In this document: positions 8,489 through 16,721 of the stretch, piece by piece
Position numbering within the stretch: position 1 is the first letter of the stretch
How the letters are laid out: each line of letters starts with the position of its first letter
Assembly (NCBI RefSeq): GCF_017875735.1
Contig: NZ_JAGGMZ010000001.1
Span: 1,550,001 to 1,614,000, forward strand
Source: Arthrobacter sp. CAN_C5
GTDB lineage: Bacteria; Actinomycetota; Actinomycetes; Actinomycetales; Micrococcaceae
Reading direction: 5' to 3'
DNA: 64,000 nt
The notes under the pieces: generated by a model
What the model saw: only the letters and a program-made list of their open reading frames with translations
What the model was told of the DNA's origin: nothing
Databases searched by the model: none
Made by a program: the position numbers and the translations under genes

Positions 8489-9511
8489 ATGCCTACGTGG
8501 GATGGGATCACTTTGCAGACGAAAATCACCGCTAACGCGACTGCGATGAAGCGATGGTTGAGCAAGGCCGAAGAGTCCCTGGGTAACCACAGCGACCGGC
8601 TGAACGCCATCAACATTTTTCCCGTGGCCGACGGCGATACCGGCACCAACCTCTACCTCACGGTCCGCGCCGCGTCCCAGGCCGCCAACGCGGCAGACAC
8701 CTCGGACCTCGGCGAACTCCTGAAGACCGCCGGTCAGGCCGCCATGGAGGACGCGAGAGGAAACTCCGGCACTCTGTTCGCGGTTTTCCTCTCGGCAATC
8801 GCCGAGCCATTGCACCACCACATGCGGCTGTCGGGCCCGTTGCTCGCCACAGCGCTGCAACGCGCGCAGATCCGCAGCTGGTCTGCGCTCAGTGATCCGG
8901 TTCCCGGCACCATGCTCTCTGTCCTCGAAGCGACAGCCCGCGGAGCCGCCGTCGTCGACGGTGCCCAGAACGGCGACGACAGTAACCACGCCCTCGCCCT
9001 GACCCTTCAGGCAGCCGTTGAGGCAGCCCTTGTAGCAGTCGTCCACACCGAGAGCCAACTCGGTGTGCTGACCCAGGCCAAGGTGGTGGACGCCGGGGGA
9101 GTGGGGTTCCTTCTCATCCTGGATGCGCTGCGCGCCGCATCGCTTGGCGAGGAACTCCAGGACGAGCTCCTCGATGGTCTTCACGGCTACGACATCCAGG
9201 CACCCCACATCCATAACGGCGGCGACGCCGAGGGTGTGGAGGTCATGTGCACCATCAATCTCAGCCCCCTCGACGCCGCAACCCTGCGGCTGCACCTGGA
9301 CGAGCTCGGCGATTCGGTCATCATGAGCGCAGTAACCGAGGTGGAAGAGGGCTACCGGTGGCGGGTCCACGTCCATGTGCCCACTCCTGAGCCTGCACTG
9401 AAACTCATCCAGGAAGCCGGCAATCCCATGAATGTCTCGGTGACTCAGCTGGCTTCCCCACGGCTCGGCGATACGCCCCTGTACAGCGAAGTCCAAGAGG
9501 CCAGTGGATAG
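8489..9511 (+). CDS. DAK2-domain (DhaL/FakA-type) protein
   Basis: The N-terminal domain carries the DAK2 nucleotide-binding signature (NAINIFPVADGDTGTNLYLT), DARGNSGTLFAVFL and VVDAGGVGFLLILDALRA, as in dihydroxyacetone-kinase DhaL and fatty-acid-kinase FakA proteins. The C-terminal ~110 residues (GVEVMCTINLSPLDAATLR) form the shorter regulatory-like part of actinobacterial homologues. In actinobacteria such a gene commonly precedes recG, and here its end overlaps recG by 8 bp, so the two are co-translated. The start is uncertain: ATG 8489 lacks a clear ribosome-binding site, and TTG 8513 or ATG 8546 (MKRWLSKAEE) also fit. A role in fatty-acid phosphorylation is unproven here. Confidence 0.8.
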   Translation: MPTWDGITLQTKITANATAMKRWLSKAEESLGNHSDRLNAINIFPVADGDTGTNLYLTVRAASQAANAADTSDLGELLKTAGQAAMEDARGNSGTLFAVFLSAIAEPLHHHMRLSGPLLATALQRAQIRSWSALSDPVPGTMLSVLEATARGAAVVDGAQNGDDSNHALALTLQAAVEAALVAVVHTESQLGVLTQAKVVDAGGVGFLLILDALRAASLGEELQDELLDGLHGYDIQAPHIHNGGDAEGVEVMCTINLSPLDAATLRLHLDELGDSVIMSAVTEVEEGYRWRVHVHVPTPEPALKLIQEAGNPMNVSVTQLASPRLGDTPLYSEVQEASG

Positions 9512-11726
9512 TCCAACGACCGGGGAACTCAACTCTCCCCTCGATGGGGTTGTCAGTCCCAAGGCCAAGGTCAAAGCCTTTGCCGAGACCCTCAACCTTC
9601 ACACCTTTAGCCATCTGCTCAACCACTTCCCGCGCGCCTATTTTGAGCGCGGTGAGCTCACTCCCGTGAGCTCTGTGCCATTGGGCGAAGACGTGACACT
9701 GATTGCACGGGTGCAATCCGCAAACCTGAGGCAGATGCGGGCCCGTAAGGGATCTTTGTGCGAGGTAGTGATCACCGACGACACCGGAGGCCAGCTCGGC
9801 AGGCTCAGCCTCTCCTTCTTTAATGGTCGCCAGGCCGCAAGGGACCTGCGTCCCGGCGTCCACGCCATGTTCTCCGGCAAGGTGACTGAATATCGGCACC
9901 GGCTGACCCTTACCAACCCCATTTATTCATTGCTCGACGACGACGGACCCGTCGACCCCGATCTCCTCGAGGCGCCCCTGCCGGTGTACCCGGCGTCGGC
10001 GAAGGTTCCCAGCGAAACCATCAAGAAAGCCGTCGAAACGTTGCTCGACAGGCTGGTGCACTCTCAGTTCAATGATCCAGTGCCGCCGGACATTGCGCGC
10101 CGCGACAAGCTGATGAATATCACCCAGGCCTATGAGTTGATCCATCGTCCCCATGCGATTGAAGACACCTACCGGGCCAAACACCGCTTCCGCTATCAGG
10201 AGGCGCTGGTCTTGCAGACTGCACTGGCCCGACGTCGGGCGCTCACCTCGCTAGAGGAGGCGACGTCGCGCAAGCCGCGGTCGGGCGGACTGCTGGACCA
10301 GTTCGACGCCCAGCTGCCCTTCACCCTCACCGACGGACAGAAGCATATCGGGGAGACCCTGACCGAGGACCTGTCCTCTTCCCATCCGATGAACCGGCTC
10401 CTGCAGGGTGAGGTGGGCTCCGGTAAGACGTTGGTCGCGCTGCGGGCGATGTTGCAGGTGATCGACGCCGGTGGTCAGGCCGCACTGTTGGCGCCGACCG
10501 AGGTTCTGGCTGCACAGCATCTGCAATCCATCACCCGGACGCTGGGGTCGCTGGCCATGGGAGGGATGCTGGGGGGAGCCGTCGATGGAACCAAGGTGGT
10601 CCTACTGACCGGCTCAATGTCTACCGCGCAGCGTAAACAGGCAATGCTGGACGCGGCGACGGGTGAGGCCGGGATTGTGATCGGGACCCATGCCCTGCTG
10701 TCCGAGAATGTGAGCTTCTTCGACCTCGGGCTCATCGTGGTGGATGAACAGCACCGATTCGGCGTCGAGCAACGCGACGTGTTGCGATCCAAGGCCACCA
10801 ATTCGCCGCACGTGCTGGTGATGACCGCGACCCCCATTCCCCGGACGGTCGCGATGACGGTGTTTGGTGACTTGGACGTGTCGACCTTGACCGAGCTGCC
10901 CGCAGGAAGGGCACCGATCACTACCCATCAGGTAGGTCTCACCGAACATCCCGACTGGATTGAGCGCATCTGGGCGCGGGCCAGGGAGGAGATCGACGCC
11001 GGACGTCAGGTGTACGTGGTGTGTCCCAAGATTGGCGACCAGGAAGAGGACTCCACGGCGCTGGAGCTCTACTCGCCAGACGCGCTGTCGGATAACAGGG
11101 GTCCTCAGCAGGAATTGACGTCGGTCAACGAGTTGTTCGAGACACTCCAAGACGTACCCTCGCTGCGGGGCATGTCGATGGGAATGCTGCATGGACGTCT
11201 GGATCCCGCCGAGAAGAGCGCCACCATGGCCCGCTTCAATGACGGCAGTATCCAACTCCTGGTATCCACCACGGTGATCGAGGTCGGTGTGGACGTTCCC
11301 AATGCCACGCTGATGGTCATCATGGATGCGGACCGGTTTGGTATTTCCCAGCTGCATCAGCTGAGGGGCCGAGTAGGTCGGGGCGGGCATCCCGGAACCT
11401 GTCTGCTGGTGACACAGCTCGACCCCGAGCATCCCAGCAGGGAGAGACTGGCGGCTGTCGCCTCGACTACCGACGGCTTCGAACTGTCACAGAAAGATCT
11501 TGAGCTCAGGCGCGAAGGCAACATTCTGGGTGCATCACAGTCCGGCGGACGGTCGGCGTTGAAGTTCCTTCGGGTAGTCAAAGACGTGAAGATCATCGAG
11601 AAGGCACGCGAAGATGCACAGCAGATCGTGGCTGACGATCTCGATCTGGTGGATCATCCCGACCTTGCCGAGGCAATGGATCTGTACCTGAATCCCGAGA
11701 AGGAAGCGTTCCTGGAGCGGGGCTAG
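9504..11726 (+). CDS. recG: ATP-dependent DNA helicase RecG
   Basis: RecG remodels stalled forks and migrates Holliday junctions. The 740-residue protein has the N-terminal wedge/OB region (ARVQSANLRQMRARKGSLC, VHAMFSGKVTEYRHRLTLTN). It is followed by Q-motif-like FTLTDGQKHI, Walker A LLQGEVGSGKTLVAL near residue 300, DEQHRFG as the DEAH-type Walker B near 414, MTATPIPRT, and motif VI RGRVGRGGHPG. Length is near the family norm. The GTG start at 9504 sits inside the end of the DAK2 gene, with AGAGG 3-4 bp ahead. Confidence 0.95.
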   Translation: MDSPTTGELNSPLDGVVSPKAKVKAFAETLNLHTFSHLLNHFPRAYFERGELTPVSSVPLGEDVTLIARVQSANLRQMRARKGSLCEVVITDDTGGQLGRLSLSFFNGRQAARDLRPGVHAMFSGKVTEYRHRLTLTNPIYSLLDDDGPVDPDLLEAPLPVYPASAKVPSETIKKAVETLLDRLVHSQFNDPVPPDIARRDKLMNITQAYELIHRPHAIEDTYRAKHRFRYQEALVLQTALARRRALTSLEEATSRKPRSGGLLDQFDAQLPFTLTDGQKHIGETLTEDLSSSHPMNRLLQGEVGSGKTLVALRAMLQVIDAGGQAALLAPTEVLAAQHLQSITRTLGSLAMGGMLGGAVDGTKVVLLTGSMSTAQRKQAMLDAATGEAGIVIGTHALLSENVSFFDLGLIVVDEQHRFGVEQRDVLRSKATNSPHVLVMTATPIPRTVAMTVFGDLDVSTLTELPAGRAPITTHQVGLTEHPDWIERIWARAREEIDAGRQVYVVCPKIGDQEEDSTALELYSPDALSDNRGPQQELTSVNELFETLQDVPSLRGMSMGMLHGRLDPAEKSATMARFNDGSIQLLVSTTVIEVGVDVPNATLMVIMDADRFGISQLHQLRGRVGRGGHPGTCLLVTQLDPEHPSRERLAAVASTTDGFELSQKDLELRREGNILGASQSGGRSALKFLRVVKDVKIIEKAREDAQQIVADDLDLVDHPDLAEAMDLYLNPEKEAFLERG

Positions 11727-11849
11727 CCTTCGTGGGTGCGGGACTTCGGTGTCAGCGTCACCCCGCCATGGGTCCGTGATGGCGGCCCTGATGCTGTGGA
11801 GGACAAGTGGGCGACTCCTCCTCCACACTGGCCATCTTCGCTATCTTGT

Positions 11850-11865
11850 TCGAATCTATGTTCGA
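11850..11865 (+). promoter_or_regulatory. SOS box (LexA operator) upstream of the DUF222/HNH gene
   Basis: The 16-mer TCGAATCTATGTTCGA matches the actinobacterial/Gram-positive LexA consensus TCGAAC-N4-GTTCGA with one mismatch. It lies 11 bp upstream of the ATG at 11877, so bound LexA would block initiation. REP13E12-family DUF222/HNH genes of Mycobacterium tuberculosis are known SOS genes with such boxes, which agrees with this placement. Confidence 0.8.
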
Positions 11866-11876
11866 TAGAATTGATC

Positions 11877-13376
11877 ATGGCAATCAGCCCGTTCGAGCAG
11901 CAGACCGATACCCCTCGGTATTTAGCTTGGCTGAACACCGAACTTGCGGGGATCGCTGACTCATTTCGTTCGGAGAGTATGGTGATGCCTACCCGCAAAC
12001 TCGCCGAAACGGCGGTGGCTATCGAACAGCTCGCCAGAACTGCGGAGCAACTCCAGCTGATTGCCGCACATGCGGTGGAACATCAGAATGTGGCAGTTGT
12101 TGGCGAATCCGATCAGCGGCTAAGTCTTGGAGTGTCTGACGGCGATTCCTCCACGGGATCCCTGAACCGTACGGGGTGCAGAGACAACGCCGAGTATCTT
12201 CGGAACACGTTGCGAATCAGTAAGAGCGACGCGAAGAGACGGATCCGTGTATCCAGCCAGGTTTTACCCACGGTTCAGTTGAATGGCCAGCCGCTTGCTC
12301 CGCGGCTGGAACACCTGGGAGCTGCAATTGCTCGATCGGAAGTCAGTAGCCAGGCTGCCAGCCTAATCAGTGCGGCGATGGAGAGAGTCAGGCCTTTTGC
12401 TTCGTCCAAAGACCTGGATGAGATGGAAGCCACTTTGACTCGGCAAGCAGTCCTGTCGGATGTGGACGTGCTCAGGGTACTGATCCAGCGGTGGGAAAGT
12501 TTGCTCAATCCTGATGGTTCTGAGCCGACGGAAGAGGTTCTGCGAGCACGGCAGGGAGTCTTCCTAAGGGGCAAGCGTCATGGTCTGCGCTTCATGGAGA
12601 TCTCGGCGACCGACGATCAGTTCGAAGACCTGATCACGGTGATGTATTCAGCCACCAATCCACGGGCCAGGGCAGGACTATCAACCGCCGAAGCCGAAAA
12701 GCTGGATGGTGTCCAGAAAGATTCCCCTATGCCAGGAACAGGGAACGCTCCAGAGGATGAACTTGATCGGTCGACATGGGCGCAGCAGCTGCTGGATGGC
12801 CTGGTAGGTGCATGTCGTATTGCTTTGGCCAGCAACAAGCTTTCCGATGCCGGAGGGATGAGGCCGCAGGTGCTGGTCACCATCAATTACAAGGACTTGG
12901 TGGCCGATGTTGGTCGAGCCGGTCATGCAGCATTTGGCGGTTTGATCAGTGCTCGGGCGATTCGTCGGATTGCCTGCGATGCGAATGTTCTACCGGTGGT
13001 GCTGGGAACAGAAGGACAGATTCTGGATGTGGGGAATCCTCGTCGGCTGTTTCCTCCCATTCTCCGAAAGGCGTTGACAGCGCGGGATGGTGGATGCGCG
13101 TTTCCGGACTGCATGATGCCGTCGCCCTGGACCGAGGGGCATCACATCATTCCGTGGAGTCAAGGTGGCCCAACCACCGTGGATAACGGAGTGTTGTTGT
13201 GCAGCAGGCATCACCATTTGCTTCACCAGGAGGAGTGGAGAATCGAGCTGAAGAGCCGGATTCCATGGTTCATTCCTCCCCGGTATATCGATCCGACGCA
13301 GAGACCTCGACAGAACCACTATCACCGGGATCATCCCCACCCGCCGCCGGGTCACAATCCATTGCTGACGAGTTGA
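11877..13376 (+). CDS. DUF222 / HNH endonuclease-domain protein (REP13E12-like)
   Basis: A 499-residue protein. The frame stays open to 11736, but ATG 11877 (MAISPFEQQTDTP) is preferred because the LexA box lies just upstream. Residues ~20-380 form the helical DUF222 region (LRISKSDAKRRIRVSSQVL). A C-terminal HNH nuclease motif follows from about residue 400: DGGCAFPDC, EGHHIIPWSQGG, VDNGVLLCSRHHHLLH, with the Cys pairs and the HH/N/H residues intact. The family is highly multiplied in Micrococcaceae and mycobacteria and its true role is unknown; it behaves like a mobile or self-spreading nuclease gene. SOS control suggests expression after DNA damage. Confidence 0.9.
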   Translation: MAISPFEQQTDTPRYLAWLNTELAGIADSFRSESMVMPTRKLAETAVAIEQLARTAEQLQLIAAHAVEHQNVAVVGESDQRLSLGVSDGDSSTGSLNRTGCRDNAEYLRNTLRISKSDAKRRIRVSSQVLPTVQLNGQPLAPRLEHLGAAIARSEVSSQAASLISAAMERVRPFASSKDLDEMEATLTRQAVLSDVDVLRVLIQRWESLLNPDGSEPTEEVLRARQGVFLRGKRHGLRFMEISATDDQFEDLITVMYSATNPRARAGLSTAEAEKLDGVQKDSPMPGTGNAPEDELDRSTWAQQLLDGLVGACRIALASNKLSDAGGMRPQVLVTINYKDLVADVGRAGHAAFGGLISARAIRRIACDANVLPVVLGTEGQILDVGNPRRLFPPILRKALTARDGGCAFPDCMMPSPWTEGHHIIPWSQGGPTTVDNGVLLCSRHHHLLHQEEWRIELKSRIPWFIPPRYIDPTQRPRQNHYHRDHPHPPPGHNPLLTS

Positions 13377-13690
13377 AGCCCTGCCAGACTTGCCAAGCCC
13401 GCCCCCACCAGAGGCTTTTCTCATTGGCACTTGTTGACTCCACTCTTGGGGGCTTCACCGGGCAACTCACTCATGCCATGCCATTCGTCGAGTGATTGCG
13501 ACAGACGTTCGGTTCTCTCGGAACTGCGCGGACATCCCGACTCTTACCCGGCGCTGCGGGACCTTCGACTCTGTGCTGTGGGCTGTGCCGGCTGTCGAAT
13601 AGAGAGTGTTCGAATCAGTGGGGGCCACCGACTCTGAATTGGCGGGATGTGGTCTCCAAGTGAGGATTTCCCCTCCAGGAAGACACGGAT
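13377..13690. other. intergenic region, no gene recognised
   Basis: No convincing frame. It contains TCGAAT and GTTCGA half-sites at 13595-13613, but separated by 7 bp instead of 4, so this is not a proper LexA box. AGGAAG upstream of ATG 13691 is the ribosome-binding site of the next gene. Confidence 0.5.
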
Positions 13691-15256
13691 ATGTCACAAG
13701 AGCAGCTTGTTACTTCGCCGTCCCCGTCCGACCCGGCCGAGCCGAGCCGACGTAGTGGCATCCTGACTAAACCCTGGATAAGACTGGCAGTCGCGGTGGC
13801 TGTAACGGTCGGGTATGGGGCGGTGGCCGGTTGGCTGACTCCTCGAGGTCCCCTGACGGAGGTCGAAGCCGTCGCAACGGTGGCGATAAGTCTGCTGGTC
13901 GGGGCTGCCAGCGGCGTCCTCCTACGCTCGCGGTGGGCGGTTCTTCTTGCGCCCGTGCTATTCCTGGTGTCGTTCGAGCTCGTCCGTGCAGGTGCTGAGG
14001 GCCCAACCGTGGACGAAATCCAGCTCACCTCGTTATACGGCATCATCGCGTTCATTACGGGCCGCGGGTTCCACGGGCTTCTAATCCTGATCCCGATGAT
14101 GTTTGGTGCCGTCCTGGGTGCTGCGCTTGAGCGGCGATGGGATCAGCGGAAAGGCCAAGATTCCAGTGTTTCAACTTCTCGGCGGGTGCGGACAGTCCTG
14201 CTTCGCGGACTCACGGCCCTTACCGGTGTATTTGTTCTTCTCCTTGGCTTCCTTGTCGCGTTGCCGGGTACCACGGACGCCATCCTGGCCGACGACGGCA
14301 CACCGCTGCCGGGAAGTGTCGCCGAGTTCGCAAGCGTGGATGTGGAGGATCATCAGCTGAACCTCATGATCCGGGGACGCAGCGATACGAACCCGGTCCT
14401 GCTGTTCCTTGCTGGAGGTCCCGGCGGAACCGAGTTGGGGGCGATGCGCAACCACGGGACGGCCCTGGAGGAGGACTTTGTCGTCGCGACCCTCGACCAG
14501 CGAGGTACCGGCAAGTCGATGGATCAGTTCGAGCCGGCCTCAACCCTGACGCTTGAGAACGCAATTAGCGACGCTCTGGCCGTCACTGAGTATCTTCGCC
14601 AACGGTTCGGTCAGGACCGTATCTACTTGGTCGGACAATCGTGGGGATCAACGCTCGGGGTTCTCCTTTCGGATCGTGAACCACAGCTCTACCAGGCCTT
14701 CGTTGGCATCGGTCAGATGGTGAGTCAGCGGGCCACTGACATTATTTTTTATGAGGATGCGTTGGAATGGGCGCGCAGCACAGGCGACGTCGGGCTGGAG
14801 GCCACGCTTGAGGCGAACGGTCCACCGCCCTACACCGACATTAGGGCCTACGAACCGGCGATCGGCACCGAACAACTTGTTCATCCGTACGACCACACAC
14901 CAAACGCCGAGGGATCAGGTCAGAACTCCGAAGGACTTTTTGTCGAGGAGTACTCAAATGTCGAAAAGATCCGAAACCTCGGCGCCACCCTCGACGTCTT
15001 CTCAGTGCTCTATCCGCAGCTACAAGAGATTGATTTTCGCGAACAGGTAACGAGCCTCGACATCCCCGTGTACCTGGCGCACGGGCGCTACGAAGCCCCC
15101 GGTCGTGCCGACCTCGCGCTCGAATGGTACGGAATGCTGAGTGCTCCCTCCAAGGAACTGCGGATGTTTGAGACCTCAGGGCATCGAGCTATATGGGAGC
15201 AGCCAACCGAGTTCCATCGGCTGATGGTTGAGGTACTGGAGGACACGAGCGGATAG
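13691..15256 (+). CDS. alpha/beta hydrolase (proline-iminopeptidase-like) with N-terminal membrane domain
   Basis: A 521-residue protein. The first ~200 residues contain about five hydrophobic segments (such as LAVAVAVTVGYGAVAGWL, HGLLILIPMMFGAVLGAAL, ALTGVFVLLLGFLVALPG). The rest is an alpha/beta hydrolase: oxyanion motif FLAGGPGG near 240, nucleophile elbow GQSWGS near 316, and catalytic His in SGHRAIWEQP near 498. The motif set is like peptidase S33. The catalytic domain probably sits outside the membrane after the last segment. Its substrate is not predictable. The ribosome-binding site AGGAAG precedes ATG. It is monocistronic, and the multi-span anchor is unusual for S33 enzymes, which are normally soluble. 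Confidence 0.8.
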   Translation: MSQEQLVTSPSPSDPAEPSRRSGILTKPWIRLAVAVAVTVGYGAVAGWLTPRGPLTEVEAVATVAISLLVGAASGVLLRSRWAVLLAPVLFLVSFELVRAGAEGPTVDEIQLTSLYGIIAFITGRGFHGLLILIPMMFGAVLGAALERRWDQRKGQDSSVSTSRRVRTVLLRGLTALTGVFVLLLGFLVALPGTTDAILADDGTPLPGSVAEFASVDVEDHQLNLMIRGRSDTNPVLLFLAGGPGGTELGAMRNHGTALEEDFVVATLDQRGTGKSMDQFEPASTLTLENAISDALAVTEYLRQRFGQDRIYLVGQSWGSTLGVLLSDREPQLYQAFVGIGQMVSQRATDIIFYEDALEWARSTGDVGLEATLEANGPPPYTDIRAYEPAIGTEQLVHPYDHTPNAEGSGQNSEGLFVEEYSNVEKIRNLGATLDVFSVLYPQLQEIDFREQVTSLDIPVYLAHGRYEAPGRADLALEWYGMLSAPSKELRMFETSGHRAIWEQPTEFHRLMVEVLEDTSG

Positions 15257-15298
15257 GAAGCGCTCGTTTGTCATCCACGACCGGACGGCCGAAACCGT

Positions 15299-15505
15299 CT
15301 ATGGTCTATACATCAGCCTCGCAATAGCACCCACCAGCAACCCGATCGCGGCCCCGAGGCCAGCGCCGACCGCAATCCCAGGCCCGCCCGCAATCGCCAC
15401 GCCGATGACGACACCGGCTCCGGCTCCCATGCTGATACCCACACCGGGAAGATATTCGTGGAACCCACGGTCCGGCGTAGCAGGAAACCCATCCAATTTG
15501 GTCAT
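15299..15505 (-). CDS. small glycine-zipper membrane protein
   Basis: A 68-residue protein (MTKLDGFPATPDRGFHEYLP) followed by a long Gly/Ala hydrophobic stretch with repeated GxxxG spacing (GISMGAGAGVVIGVAIAGG, GIAVGAGLGAAIGLLVG). It has one or two helices that could oligomerise or insert into membranes. A TTG at 15526 would add seven residues. No family is recognised with certainty. It runs convergent to the hydrolase gene. Confidence 0.5.
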   Translation of the reverse strand: MTKLDGFPATPDRGFHEYLPGVGISMGAGAGVVIGVAIAGGPGIAVGAGLGAAIGLLVGAIARLMYRP

Positions 15506-15562
15506 GTGCCTATCGTCCGAGTGCAAGCCCCCGAATTGCTAGGGGCTTTGGTCCTCCCCGCA

Positions 15563-15622
15563 CTGCCTGCCTACCTACCTACCTGGCTGGCTGCCTACCT
15601 ACCTGGCTGGCTGGCTGGCTAC
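15563..15622. repeat. tetranucleotide repeat, 15 degenerate units
   Basis: Fifteen consecutive 4-bp units of the forms CTGC, CTAC and CTGG, without interruption, between the small membrane protein gene and rsmD. It is non-coding and could be length-variable by slippage. Confidence 0.85.
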
Positions 15623-15696
15623 CGATGATCGGGGACGGCTGCGCCTTTCAGGACCCAGGAGCAACCTGAATAGGTCGACCCAACCATCGCGACAAG

Positions 15697-15756
15697 CCAA
15701 GATGAGTCATACCAAGATGGGTCATGCCGTGATGGGTCATACCGTGGTGAGTCATA
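15697..15756. repeat. 15-bp tandem repeat, 4 units
   Basis: Four units: CCAAGATGAGTCATA, CCAAGATGGGTCATG, CCGTGATGGGTCATA and CCGTGGTGAGTCATA. It ends 68 bp before the rsmD start, so it lies in the probable rsmD promoter region. Confidence 0.85.
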
Positions 15757-15824
15757 GTGCCGCTGCTTTCAGCAGAGGACCGTCGGTGGCCAGACGTCCC
15801 ACCTCATGTCGATACAGTTGAAAC

Positions 15825-16403
15825 ATGAGTCGAATCATCGCCGGAGCCGCTGGAGGCATACCGTTATTCAGTGTCCCGGGTACAGCAACACGGCCCACTA
15901 CTGACCGAGTCAAAGAGGCATTGTTCTCGCGTCTCGACGCCTACGAGGTCATCGCCGATGCAAGGGTGCTCGACCTTTTTGCTGGCTCAGGCTCCCTGGG
16001 CGTGGAAAGCGCCAGCCGGGGAGCGAAGGTCGTTGACCTGGTGGAGTCGGCCGACAAGGCAGCAGCAGTCAGCCGATCCAATGCTGATCTGGTTAACAAG
16101 ACCCTCAAACATCAGACAGTGCGGGTCCACCATCTCAAGGTGGAAACCTATCTTGATCGCGTGACCCCCGAGGACCAGTGGGATCTGGTCCTCATGGATC
16201 CTCCCTATCCAGTGGAAAACGAATCGCTGACCACTCTTCTTGCCACGCTGGTTCCGCATCTGGCCGAGGGTGCAGTGGTCGTTCTCGAACGTTCTTCGCG
16301 CTCGCAGGAGCCAAACTGGCCGGTCGGTCTGGAACGCTTCGCTGAGAAGAAGTACGGCGAAACTAAACTGTGGTTCGCCGAACCAACAGCGCCTGCATCG
16401 TAG
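15825..16403 (+). CDS. rsmD: 16S rRNA (guanine-966-N2)-methyltransferase
   Basis: RsmD methylates G966 of 16S rRNA using SAM on assembled 30S particles. The 192 residues have typical length: MSRIIAGAAGG and TRPTTDRVKEALFSRL at the N-terminus, SAM-binding VLDLFAGSGSLGVE, and catalytic motif IV DPPYPVE. In most actinobacteria rsmD is followed directly by coaD. Here 11.5 kb of other genes separate them, which marks an insertion hotspot between two conserved genes. Confidence 0.92.
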   Translation: MSRIIAGAAGGIPLFSVPGTATRPTTDRVKEALFSRLDAYEVIADARVLDLFAGSGSLGVESASRGAKVVDLVESADKAAAVSRSNADLVNKTLKHQTVRVHHLKVETYLDRVTPEDQWDLVLMDPPYPVENESLTTLLATLVPHLAEGAVVVLERSSRSQEPNWPVGLERFAEKKYGETKLWFAEPTAPAS

Positions 16404-16494
16404 ATGTGGGACTCGTTTCCTCCAGGGAAGCCAATTGATGTGCCCAGACCAAACGAGGGAACTGCCAAGAGAGTAATGCCTGGCTAGATTAAGT

Positions 16495-16578
16495 CACCTG
16501 ATCAACACCATTGGTCAGCCGGCCAACACCATATGTCAGCCGACCAACACCATCAGTCATCTGATCAACACCATCGGT
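16495..16578. repeat. 21-bp tandem repeat, 4 units
   Basis: Four 21-bp units of the general form CAsCyGrnCAACACCATnnGT, the first at 16495-16515. It directly abuts the 9-bp array at 16579. The two arrays fill much of the gap between rsmD and the convergent kinase gene. Confidence 0.85.
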
Positions 16579-16641
16579 CTGCCTGATCTGCCTGATCTGC
16601 CTGATCTGCCTGATCGGCCTGACCGGCCTGACCGGCCTGAC
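16579..16641. repeat. 9-bp tandem repeat, 7 units
   Basis: Four copies of CTGCCTGAT followed by three of CGGCCTGAC. The phase matches the end of the 21-bp array exactly, so one may have grown from the other. A minus-strand frame across it would encode (QAD)n/(QAG)n, but it has no ribosome-binding site and no conserved context, so it is treated as non-coding. Confidence 0.85.
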
Positions 16642-16721
16642 CAGCAGGAACTGGCCGACGACCGTCCAGATCAGCTTGACCCAGCCCTTCCAGGAAGACG
16701 AGATCAGCCAGGGGAGTAAGC

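Noticed and set aside
8429-9595. 388-codon open frame antisense to the DAK2 gene
   Set aside because: No motif; the plus strand carries a clear DAK2 domain.
13595-13613. Second LexA-like site TCGAAT ... GTTCGA
   Set aside because: The half-sites are 7 bp apart instead of 4, and the nearest start is 78 bp away; LexA would not fit.
15563-16641. Possible CRISPR array
   Set aside because: Repeats are directly tandem with periods of 4-21 bp, without unique spacers and without cas genes.
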